Of a stretch of DNA of 64,000 nucleotides, positions 58,678 through 64,000 are shown piece after piece; position 1 is the first letter of the stretch; every line of letters begins with the position of its first letter. The notes beneath the pieces are model-generated. The model searched no databases. It was not told where the DNA came from and saw only the letters and a program-made list of their open reading frames with translations. The stretch is from an uncultured bacterium (GTDB lineage Bacteria; Bacillota; Clostridia; Oscillospirales; Acutalibacteraceae): positions 1 to 64,000 of the forward strand of contig CAKXIK010000007.1 in NCBI GenBank assembly GCA_934875675.1. Direction: 5' to 3'. Both the position numbers and the translations under genes were made by a program.

Positions 58678-58953
58678 ATGATGGAAGCTCTTGGTATGGT
58701 TGAAACCCGCGGTCTGGTTGCCGCAATCGAAGCCGCCGATGCAATGGCAAAGGCTGCAAATGTCGCTCTGATCGGTTCCGAAAAAATCGGTTCCGGCTTG
58801 GTGACCATCATGGTGCGCGGCGATGTCGGCGCTGTGAAGGCTGCTGTTGAAGCGGGCGGTGCTGCTGCCGGCCGTCTGGGCGAGGTTGTTGCAACACATG
58901 TTATTCCGCGTCCGCACAACGATGTTGAGAAGCTGCTCCCGGCTGCGAAATAA
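58678..58953 (+). CDS. BMC-H shell protein, PduA/PduJ-like, copy 1
   Basis: 91 residues. Standard hexameric shell protein: EALGMVETRGLVAAIEAADAM, pore loop EKIGSGLVTIMVRGD and the C-terminal HVIPRPHNDVEKLLP. This pore motif GSG is as in PduA, which passes 1,2-propanediol. AAGGAG precedes ATG 58678. It is one of three near-identical genes; it differs from copy 2 at three residues. Confidence 0.95.
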   Translation: MMEALGMVETRGLVAAIEAADAMAKAANVALIGSEKIGSGLVTIMVRGDVGAVKAAVEAGGAAAGRLGEVVATHVIPRPHNDVEKLLPAAK

Positions 58954-59001
58954 TTCGAAGCCCTTTGCCCTCGCAAAATCGCCGGAAAGGCACGGTATCA
59001 C

Positions 59002-59316
59002 ATGATGCAGAAAGAACAAAACTTGCCGAACAAGGCAATCGCCCTGCTGGAGGTTGAAGCGTTCACCGCAGCAGTCACCGGACTTGACGCAATGCTCAAA
59101 GCAGCAGATGTTCGGTTGATTCATGTGGAACGCAGACTGGGCGGACGGCTCGTCACCGTTGTGGTCGATGGTACGGTTTCCGCAGTGGAAGCTGCCGCCG
59201 AGGCCGGAAAAGTGGCTGCGGCACAAATCGGAAAGGTAAAGCTGTGCGAGGTAATTCCCCGCCCGCATTCCGAAATTGCCAAGTTCCTTTACACGGACGA
59301 TCTGGATTCAGAATAA
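59002..59316 (+). CDS. BMC-H shell protein, divergent
   Basis: 104 residues. The BMC-H core (AIALLEVEAFTAAVTGLDAMLKAADVRLIHVERR, then LGGRLVTVVVDGTVSAVEAA, VIPRPHSEIAKFLY) is clear. The pore loop has GGR instead of GSG, so the pore could be positively charged. The N-terminus has nine extra residues. It lies between copies 1 and 2 of the PduA/J-like genes. AAAGGCA precedes the ATG. Confidence 0.9.
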   Translation: MMQKEQNLPNKAIALLEVEAFTAAVTGLDAMLKAADVRLIHVERRLGGRLVTVVVDGTVSAVEAAAEAGKVAAAQIGKVKLCEVIPRPHSEIAKFLYTDDLDSE

Positions 59317-59340
59317 CAGTTCCGCAAGGAGGCGTCTGCA

Positions 59341-59727
59341 ATGGCAGAAGCAAAGAAACCCGCCGCGTCTCGTGCGGCTGCTCCAAAGAAACCGGCTGCT
59401 CCAAAGGCTGCAGCTACAACAAATGAAAACACCATAAAGGAGAGTATTCACATGATGGAAGCATTAGGAATGGTTGAAACCCGCGGTTTGGTTGCCGCAA
59501 TCGAGGCTGCCGATGCAATGGCAAAGGCTGCAAACGTTACACTGGTCGGTTCCGAGAAAATCGGTTCCGGTTTGGTAAGCATCATGGTGCGCGGCGATGT
59601 CGGGGCTGTGAAGGCTGCGGTTGAAGCTGGCGGCGCTGCTGCCGGTCGTCTGGGCGAGGTTGTCGCTACTCATGTTATCCCGCGTCCGCACAACGATGTT
59701 GAGAAGCTGCTCCCCGCTGCGAAATAA
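59341..59727 (+). CDS. BMC-H shell protein, PduA/PduJ-like, copy 2, with 37-residue N-terminal extension
   Basis: 128 residues. Residues 38-128 are a PduA/J-like BMC-H almost identical to copy 1. Residues 1-37 are a Lys/Ala/Pro-rich extension (AEAKKPAASRAAAPKKPAAP, then TTNENTIKESIH). AAGGAGG lies upstream of ATG 59341. A second site, AAAGGAG, stands just before the internal ATG-ATG at 59452, so a short form of 91 residues is probably made too. Known PduB has a comparable pair of forms with a 37-residue difference, whose long form ties cargo to the shell. Confidence 0.9.
   Translation: MAEAKKPAASRAAAPKKPAAPKAAATTNENTIKESIHMMEALGMVETRGLVAAIEAADAMAKAANVTLVGSEKIGSGLVSIMVRGDVGAVKAAVEAGGAAAGRLGEVVATHVIPRPHNDVEKLLPAAK
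59435..59454 (+). promoter_or_regulatory. Internal translation start of the extended BMC-H gene
   Basis: AAAGGAG, then 10 bases, then ATG-ATG-GAA in the frame of the upstream start. The same arrangement precedes copies 1 and 3. It would give the 91-residue form. Confidence 0.75.
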
Positions 59728-59766
59728 GTTCAATTCTCATTTGATTCAAACAAAGGAGGCTTTGCA

Positions 59767-60039
59767 ATGGAAGCTCTGGGTATGGTTGAAACCCGCGGTC
59801 TGGTTGCTGCAATTGAAGCTGCCGATGCCATGGCAAAAGCTGCAAATGTCAGACTCATCGGTTCCGAGAAAATCGGTTCCGGTTTGGTAAGCATCATGGT
59901 GCGCGGCGATGTCGGTGCTGTGAAGGCTGCCGTTGAAGCCGGAGGCTTTGCCGCCGGTCGTTTGGGCGAAGTCGTTGCGACGCATGTCATTCCCGCGCCG
60001 CACGGTGATGTGGAAAAGCTGCTGCCCGCAGCAAAATAA
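59767..60039 (+). CDS. BMC-H shell protein, PduA/PduJ-like, copy 3
   Basis: 90 residues, 85 of which match copy 1. The differences include Arg for Ala at the position after ANV, Phe at GGF and PAPHGD in place of PRPHND near the C-terminus. Pore loop KIGSG is kept. AAAGGAGG precedes the ATG by seven bases. A 259-base gap with a hairpin follows. Confidence 0.95.
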   Translation: MEALGMVETRGLVAAIEAADAMAKAANVRLIGSEKIGSGLVSIMVRGDVGAVKAAVEAGGFAAGRLGEVVATHVIPAPHGDVEKLLPAAK

Positions 60040-60059
60040 TCGCGTCACGTTTTTTGTTT

Positions 60060-60093
60060 CCGGTGCATTGGTACCATTTATCCGGTGCACCGG
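60060..60093 (+). repeat. Inverted repeat after the third BMC-H gene
   Basis: CCGGTGCA and TGCACCGG flank an 18-base loop in the 259-base gap before pduL. There is no T-tract, so it is more likely an mRNA stabiliser or processing signal than a terminator. The rest of the gap shows no gene. Confidence 0.5.
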
Positions 60094-60298
60094 CTTGATT
60101 GGAAAATAACCGGGAATTATCCCGATCATCATATTAATTTTGTTTCAGGCAATCGCTTAACACTCCTGTTTTTAACTTTGCGATGGCGGTTCTATGAGCT
60201 TTTCTGCCACCTGCGGCGGGAGAAAAGTGAATATCAAAGGGTATGCTTAAAATTTCTGGTTTGGAAGACACGTCATTTTGAAAGGAATGAATTTTAAT

Positions 60299-61006
60299 AT
60301 GGAACTGAATGCATCAATGGTAGAACAAATTGTGCGGCAGATTGTTGCACAGAACGGCGGTGTGGTTGCCGACGAAAAAAAGGCACCCGCAGAGGCAAAA
60401 AAAGAGGACGGCGCAATTCCCGTGGGTGTTTCCAACCGTCATATCCATCTTACTGCTTCCGATGTGGAAGTATTATTCGGCAAAGGGTATGAATTGCAGC
60501 CGATGAAGGATCTTTCGCAGCCGGGGCAGTTTGCCTGCAAGGAAACGCTGACGATTGTTGGCCCCTCCATGCGCCCGATTGAAAAAGTGCGTGTGCTTGG
60601 TCCGCTGCGCAGCAAAACGCAGGTCGAAATTTCCCGCACCGATTCCTATACGCTCAAGGTTAAGGCACCGGTTCGTGAATCCGGCAATGTGGCAGGCAGT
60701 GCGCCCGTGGCAATCATTGGCCCAAAGGGGATTCTCACAATCAAGGAAGGCTGCATTATTGCGAACCGCCATATCCATATGAGCCCGGCCGATGCCGCAA
60801 AGTTTGCCGTTAAAGACGGCGATTTTGTGACGGTGGATGCAAATACCGAACGCCGCACACGCTTTTTTGATGTTCAGATTCGGGTAAGCGATCAGTTCCG
60901 TCTGGAAATGCATCTGGACACCGACGATGCCAATGCAGCAGCACTTGGCAATGGCTCAACCGTGAGCATTCACACCTGCAAATGCGGCGGTGCCTGCGGA
61001 AAATGA
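60299..61006 (+). CDS. pduL: Phosphate propanoyltransferase
   Basis: 235 residues. It converts propionyl-CoA and phosphate into propionyl phosphate. The N-terminal helix NASMVEQIVRQIVAQN is an encapsulation peptide. Two PduL domain repeats each have the zinc-binding VSNRHIHLT and IANRHIHMS motifs, with GPSMRP and RVLGPLRSKTQVEIS between. The C-terminus has a short Cys-rich tail (CKCGGACG). ATG 60299 has GAAAGGA upstream. It is unrelated to Pta and is typical of microcompartments. Confidence 0.94.
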   Translation: MELNASMVEQIVRQIVAQNGGVVADEKKAPAEAKKEDGAIPVGVSNRHIHLTASDVEVLFGKGYELQPMKDLSQPGQFACKETLTIVGPSMRPIEKVRVLGPLRSKTQVEISRTDSYTLKVKAPVRESGNVAGSAPVAIIGPKGILTIKEGCIIANRHIHMSPADAAKFAVKDGDFVTVDANTERRTRFFDVQIRVSDQFRLEMHLDTDDANAAALGNGSTVSIHTCKCGGACGK

Positions 61007-61049
61007 TTCCGGTGAACGGAATATTGCCTTTGTGAAAGGATGAATTGCC

Positions 61050-61301
61050 ATGTTGATGGGCAAAGTGGTGGGAAATATTGTTTCCACGCGCAAAAATGAC
61101 AATATTGTCGGATCGAAAATCTTTGAGGTTCGGCTGATTGAAAACGGACAGGATACCGACCGTTACATAGTCGCAATTGATAGCGTTGGCGCCGGCATCG
61201 GAGAGCGCGTTTTGATTACGACGGGCAGCAGTGCGCGCCTTGCGCTGCAAAATACAAACACACCGGTAGATGCGGTTGTGGTTGGTATTATTGACGATTG
61301 A
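61050..61301 (+). CDS. pduN: BMC-P vertex protein (PduN/EutN/CcmL family)
   Basis: 83 residues. It is the pentamer that caps the vertices of the icosahedral shell. Features are MGKVVGNIVSTRK, the strand VRLIENG, DSVGAGIGERVLITTGSSAR and VDAVVVGIID. GAAAGGATG precedes the ATG. It follows pduL after 43 bases and precedes pduS after 25. Confidence 0.94.
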   Translation: MLMGKVVGNIVSTRKNDNIVGSKIFEVRLIENGQDTDRYIVAIDSVGAGIGERVLITTGSSARLALQNTNTPVDAVVVGIIDD

Positions 61302-61326
61302 TTCTTCTGCGAAAGGACTCTCCAAA

Positions 61327-62652
61327 ATGGAATTAAGCGAATTGAAAGAACGCGTTGCGGCAGCCGGAATTATCGGCGCGGGCGGCGCAGGATTCCCCAC
61401 AGCGGTTAAAATTGCACCGGGCGCTGATACGCTGTTGATTAATGCGTCGGAATGTGAGCCGCTGCTGTTTACCGATTATCACCTGGTGCGCAAGCATCTG
61501 GATGAAATTTTGACCGGCGCGGAAGAAGTCATGGCTGCCGCCGGAATTAACAACGGATACATCGCAATTAAAAAGCATAATATTCAGCGCCTTGGGTTAG
61601 AGCCCGGGCAGCAGGTTTCAGCGCACATCAAGGTTGCGCTGCTGCCAAACGCTTACCCGATCGGTGACGAGGTCATTCTCACCTATCAGGTGCTGCGCAG
61701 AGTGATTCGTCCTGGTGCGCTTCCGCTTTCGGCAGGCGTGCTGATTTTCAATGCGGAAACCATGTATAATGTTCACCGTGCCATTGATGAAAATGCCCCG
61801 GTGACAGAAAAATGGGTCACAGTTGCGGGTAAGGTGAAAAACCACGTTACGATGCGTGTTCCAGTCGGAATGAATGTCGCCGAGCTGATTGCAGCAACGG
61901 GAAACACAATTCCCGACGGCTGCGTTGTCATTGATGGCGGCCCCGCAATGGGTTCTATTATTAATCCGGAGCATTCATTTGTCAAAAAGACGACCAAGGG
62001 AATTTTAGTTTTGCCAGAGGACATTCCGGCAATTACCAGCAAGCTGACACCCAATCGTGCGGTTAATGTGCATGCAGCATCCAACTGCTGCCAGTGCACC
62101 CTGTGTACCGATCTTTGCCCCCGCGCATTGATCGGCTATCCGCTGCACCCGCACAAAATTGTGCGAACCTCCATGGAGATGGTGGAGGAAATGCCGGAGC
62201 TGTTTACAGAAGCACAGCTTTGCAGCGGATGCGGTGTGTGCGAAATGACTTCTTGCTGTCAGGGAATCAGCCCTGCCCGTGTTTATGCGCAGGTCAAGGG
62301 GATTCTGGCAAAGAACAAGCTGCGTTATCAGGCAACCTCCGATCCTGAGCCGGATCCGGAGCGTGATTACAGAATTTTGCCGTCCGGCCGGTTCAAGAGC
62401 AGAATCGGTGTGATGGAGCTTGACAAAATGACCGAGCTTACCGAGCGCGAGCCGGAAGCAAAAACGCTCACCCTGCTGCTCAAGCAGCACGCAGGCGCAC
62501 CGGCAACCCCGGTTGTCAGCCAGGGCGATTCCGTTGCGGCAGGTCAGCTGATTGCGCAGGCAAACGGCGCAATCTCGGCAAATATCCATGCTCCGCGCGC
62601 GGGTGTGGTTGCATCCGTTGCGCCGGACAAAATTGTAATCTCCGTCCGATAA
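61327..62652 (+). CDS. pduS: PduS, RnfC-like flavin/Fe-S protein
   Basis: 441 residues. N-terminal RnfC-like NADH/FMN part (GIIGAGGAGFPTAVK, NASECEPLLFTD), two 4Fe-4S motifs, CCQCTLCTDLCP and CSGCGVCEMTSC, and a C-terminal barrel-sandwich (VVSQGDSVAAGQLIAQ). PduS reduces cobalamin and may pass electrons through the PduT pore. GAAAGGA precedes ATG 61327. The frame upstream of this is not coding. Confidence 0.93.
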   Translation: MELSELKERVAAAGIIGAGGAGFPTAVKIAPGADTLLINASECEPLLFTDYHLVRKHLDEILTGAEEVMAAAGINNGYIAIKKHNIQRLGLEPGQQVSAHIKVALLPNAYPIGDEVILTYQVLRRVIRPGALPLSAGVLIFNAETMYNVHRAIDENAPVTEKWVTVAGKVKNHVTMRVPVGMNVAELIAATGNTIPDGCVVIDGGPAMGSIINPEHSFVKKTTKGILVLPEDIPAITSKLTPNRAVNVHAASNCCQCTLCTDLCPRALIGYPLHPHKIVRTSMEMVEEMPELFTEAQLCSGCGVCEMTSCCQGISPARVYAQVKGILAKNKLRYQATSDPEPDPERDYRILPSGRFKSRIGVMELDKMTELTEREPEAKTLTLLLKQHAGAPATPVVSQGDSVAAGQLIAQANGAISANIHAPRAGVVASVAPDKIVISVR

Positions 62653-62680
62653 TCCAGCTTAGAGAAAGGCGTGACAAGCT

Positions 62681-63226
62681 ATGCTGTACGCAGTAGGCGT
62701 TATTGAAATCAAAAGCATTGCAAAAGGCGTGGAGGCGTGCGATGAAGCGTTAAAATCGGCTGATATCCGGCTGATTACGGCACATTCCTCCTGCCCCGGA
62801 AAATATGAAATTTTAATCACCGGAGAGCTTTCGTCGGTTCAGGCAGCACTCGACCGTGTGAATATGAATTACAGAGCATACATTATCGATACCGTTCTGC
62901 TTGGCAGAATTGATGAAATGGTCATCAAAGCACTGCTCGGCGGCGGTTTGGAGGCTCCCAAGGGTGCGCTCGGTGTGATTGAAACCTTCTCGGCAGCCAG
63001 CGCGATTAAAGCTGCCGATACCGCTGTGAAAACCGCCAAGGTGGATGTGCTCGACCTGCGAATTTCCCGCGGAATGGGCGGCAAAGGCGTTGCAATCATC
63101 ACCGGAACCATCGGTGCCGTGCAGGCTTCCGTGGAATCGGGCAGCGAATATGCCAAGCGGCAGGGTCTTTTTGCCGCCAGCTCGGTCATCCCCGCCCCGC
63201 ACGATGATTTGTGGAAATACCTTTAA
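62681..63226 (+). CDS. pduT: BMC-T shell protein with iron-sulphur pore (PduT)
   Basis: 181 residues made of two BMC domains, so it forms pseudo-hexameric trimers. Cys38 is in SSCPGK, at the position that binds a 4Fe-4S cluster at the pore in known PduT. The second domain (GALGVIETFSAASAIKAADTA, VSRGMGGKG-like RISRGMGGKGVAIITG) is standard. GAAAGG precedes the ATG. It partners with PduS and is the last gene of the operon; a strong terminator follows. Confidence 0.94.
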   Translation: MLYAVGVIEIKSIAKGVEACDEALKSADIRLITAHSSCPGKYEILITGELSSVQAALDRVNMNYRAYIIDTVLLGRIDEMVIKALLGGGLEAPKGALGVIETFSAASAIKAADTAVKTAKVDVLDLRISRGMGGKGVAIITGTIGAVQASVESGSEYAKRQGLFAASSVIPAPHDDLWKYL

Positions 63227-63256
63227 TTTGCCATCATAATAATTTATCTCTATAAA

Positions 63257-63301
63257 CCAAAAGACCGCCGTGCTTCAGTTTGGAGCAGGGCGGTCTTTTG
63301 G
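63257..63301. terminator. Operon terminator, first of two near-identical hairpins
   Basis: CCAAAAGACCGCC pairs with GGCGGTCTTTTGG, with an inner TGCTTC/GGAGCA. It has T's on both sides and serves convergent genes. The same hairpin recurs at 63921-63962. Confidence 0.9.
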
Positions 63302-63314
63302 CATGATACTGTTT

Positions 63315-63563
63315 TTATCCAAAGTCGTGCCGATTTCCGCACGAAACGCCAGATTTTTCAAACAGACAAACTATTTCTTCAATCTTCATAAAACATTCAG
63401 CGTCATTCAAATTATCATCTTTAAGGATGGAATGAATTTTTTGCAGTATCTGAAAGCATTGCATTTCCACAATATGATTTAAGCTGGATTCCAACCCGGA
63501 AAAAGAAACGGTAAGTTTGTAACGGGATAGAATCCCTGCAAGCAGCTCTGTTTCAAAGTCCAT
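63315..63563 (-). CDS. Small hypothetical protein
   Basis: 82 residues, MDFETELLAGILSRYKLTVSF at the start. There is a helical C-terminal part with LQKIHSILKDDN. AAGGA lies upstream of ATG 63563. There is no recognised domain. It is divergent from the XRE regulator and shares a control region with a 10-bp inverted repeat, which suggests a small regulatory pair. Function unknown. Confidence 0.55.
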   Translation of the reverse strand: MDFETELLAGILSRYKLTVSFSGLESSLNHIVEMQCFQILQKIHSILKDDNLNDAECFMKIEEIVCLFEKSGVSCGNRHDFG

Positions 63564-63579
63564 TTTATTCAATCCTTCC

Positions 63580-63604
63580 ATAATACGTTTATGTAACGTA
63601 TTAT
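63580..63604. promoter_or_regulatory. Perfect inverted repeat operator between divergent genes
   Basis: ATAATACGTT, a five-base spacer, AACGTATTAT. The half-site resembles TACGCTATATAAACGT, which overlaps the xre promoter. It is a likely target of the XRE protein. Confidence 0.65.
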
Positions 63605-63616
63605 AGCGCAAAATAT

Positions 63617-63646
63617 TTGATAAAGTCAAGTAAAATACGCTATATA
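63617..63646 (+). promoter_or_regulatory. Probable promoter of the XRE-type gene
   Basis: TTGATA, an 18-base spacer and TATATA; the leader is short (about 9 bases). Confidence 0.55.
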
Positions 63647-63661
63647 AACGTGGGGATTGCT

Positions 63662-63922
63662 ATGAAAAAGATTCTTTATTTCAGCAATAAAAACTTAATC
63701 TCGCAATCGCTGCACAAGGCTCGTGTGGAAGCGCAGCTTTCCCAAGGTGAGCTTGCAGCTAAAATGCAGACAATGGGAGTCAATATTGACCAGCAGATGA
63801 TTAGCAAAATCGAGCACAATACGCGGTTTGTCACGGATTATGAGCTTGCCTGTTTTTGCGAAATCCTTGGTGTCAGCCTGCGGGATATGCTGAGTGAATT
63901 TTACGAAAAATATGCAAACTAA
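63662..63922 (+). CDS. XRE-family transcriptional regulator
   Basis: 86 residues with a Cro/C1-type helix-turn-helix: SLHKARVEAQLSQGELAAKMQTMGVNIDQQMISKIEHNTRFVTDYELACFCEILGV. No sensor or effector domain. It has features of small repressors of the SinR type, or of antitoxin-like proteins. GGGGA lies near the ATG. The 10-bp inverted repeat upstream and the divergent small gene suggest it regulates both. Confidence 0.8.
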   Translation: MKKILYFSNKNLISQSLHKARVEAQLSQGELAAKMQTMGVNIDQQMISKIEHNTRFVTDYELACFCEILGVSLRDMLSEFYEKYAN

Positions 63923-63962
63923 AAGACCGCCTTGCTTCATTTGGAGCAGGGCGGTCTTTTGG
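63921..63962. terminator. Terminator, second of two near-identical hairpins
   Basis: AAAAGACCGCC pairs with GGCGGTCTTTT; the sequence from 63921 differs from the hairpin at 63257-63301 by one substitution and one missing G. It ends the XRE gene and probably a convergent gene on the minus strand. Confidence 0.88.
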
Positions 63963-63963
63963 T

Positions 63964-64000
63964 CTAGTTCATAGCCAGCGGAGCTTTTTCTGGTTCGGTC
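63964..64000 (-). CDS. Possible C-terminus of a gene running in from the right edge
   Basis: On the minus strand the last bases read as 11 codons ending in TAG (TEPEKAPLAMN). The stop abuts the hairpin, as expected of a convergent gene. Too short to identify. Confidence 0.3.
   Translation of the reverse strand, partial: TEPEKAPLAMN

Noticed and set aside
58678..60039. CRISPR-like or tandem-repeat array
   Set aside because: The repeats are about 270-bp coding paralogues of a shell protein, not short spaced repeats.

Overview
The window looks like chromosomal DNA from a Gram-positive anaerobe of the class Clostridia, probably an Oscillospiraceae/Ruminococcaceae-type gut bacterium. This rests on strong AGGAGG-type ribosome binding sites, sigma-A promoters (TTGACA-17-TATAAT), a darA-holB-ricT cluster, QueT and Gx transporters, DUF1284, YhaM, RNase- and spore-type genes of Firmicutes, and a clostridial ferredoxin. 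The species cannot be named from the sequence. No tRNA, rRNA, CRISPR array, prophage or transposase was seen.

Layout. (1) 1-9.9 kb: gyrB and gyrA, separated by a run of small membrane proteins (several YcxB-like) and a GNAT acetyltransferase. This position suggests proximity to the replication origin. (2) 9.9-18.6 kb: arylamine N-acetyltransferase behind a perfect 40-bp palindrome, a Gx-type transporter, a DeoR regulator with an MFS sugar-phosphate-type permease, rplM-rpsI with their promoter and leader, a rhodanese gene broken by one in-frame TAG, a DUF362 gene behind a MerR-type 19-bp-spacer promoter, a secreted protein, a DUF4367-like membrane protein and an MTA/SAH nucleosidase. (3) 18.6-30.2 kb: spore-cortex-type LysM-GH18 protein, MATE exporter, esterase, lipoprotein, 3D/G5 cell-wall protein, QueT behind a pseudoknot-like leader, O-antigen-ligase-like protein, DUF1284, M55 peptidase, 2[4Fe-4S] ferredoxin and an SDR. 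(4) 30.2-43.5 kb: housekeeping genes (ricT, holB, darA, zapA, U32 peptidase, yhaM, traX-like, trmN6-like, rsmI), then a PAS-like protein and a LuxR-type regulator. (5) 43.6-63.2 kb: a DeoR regulator divergent from a 19-kb operon that joins L-rhamnose catabolism to a B12-dependent propanediol-utilisation microcompartment. (6) 63.2-64 kb: two small divergent genes (one XRE regulator) between two near-identical hairpin terminators.

How the 19-kb operon works (inference from families): RhaA and RhaB make L-rhamnulose-1-phosphate. A class II aldolase splits it to DHAP and L-lactaldehyde, which is reduced to 1,2-propanediol. PduCDE, with PduG reactivase and PduO adenosyltransferase, dehydrates it to propionaldehyde. 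PduP makes propionyl-CoA, PduL makes propionyl-phosphate, and acetate kinase makes ATP. A zinc-type alcohol dehydrogenase recycles NADH. Six proteins (aldolase, PduD, PduE, PduP, ADH, PduL) carry short amphipathic encapsulation-type helices, so the sugar-phosphate cleavage itself probably happens inside the shell. The shell set is five BMC-H genes (three nearly identical PduA/J-like, one with a 37-residue extension and its own internal start), a PduN pentamer and a PduT trimer; PduB and PduH are not in the window.

Three 99-102-bp inverted-repeat elements (MITE-like) sit just upstream of three unrelated genes and are, with the microcompartment arrangement, the most interesting non-routine signals.
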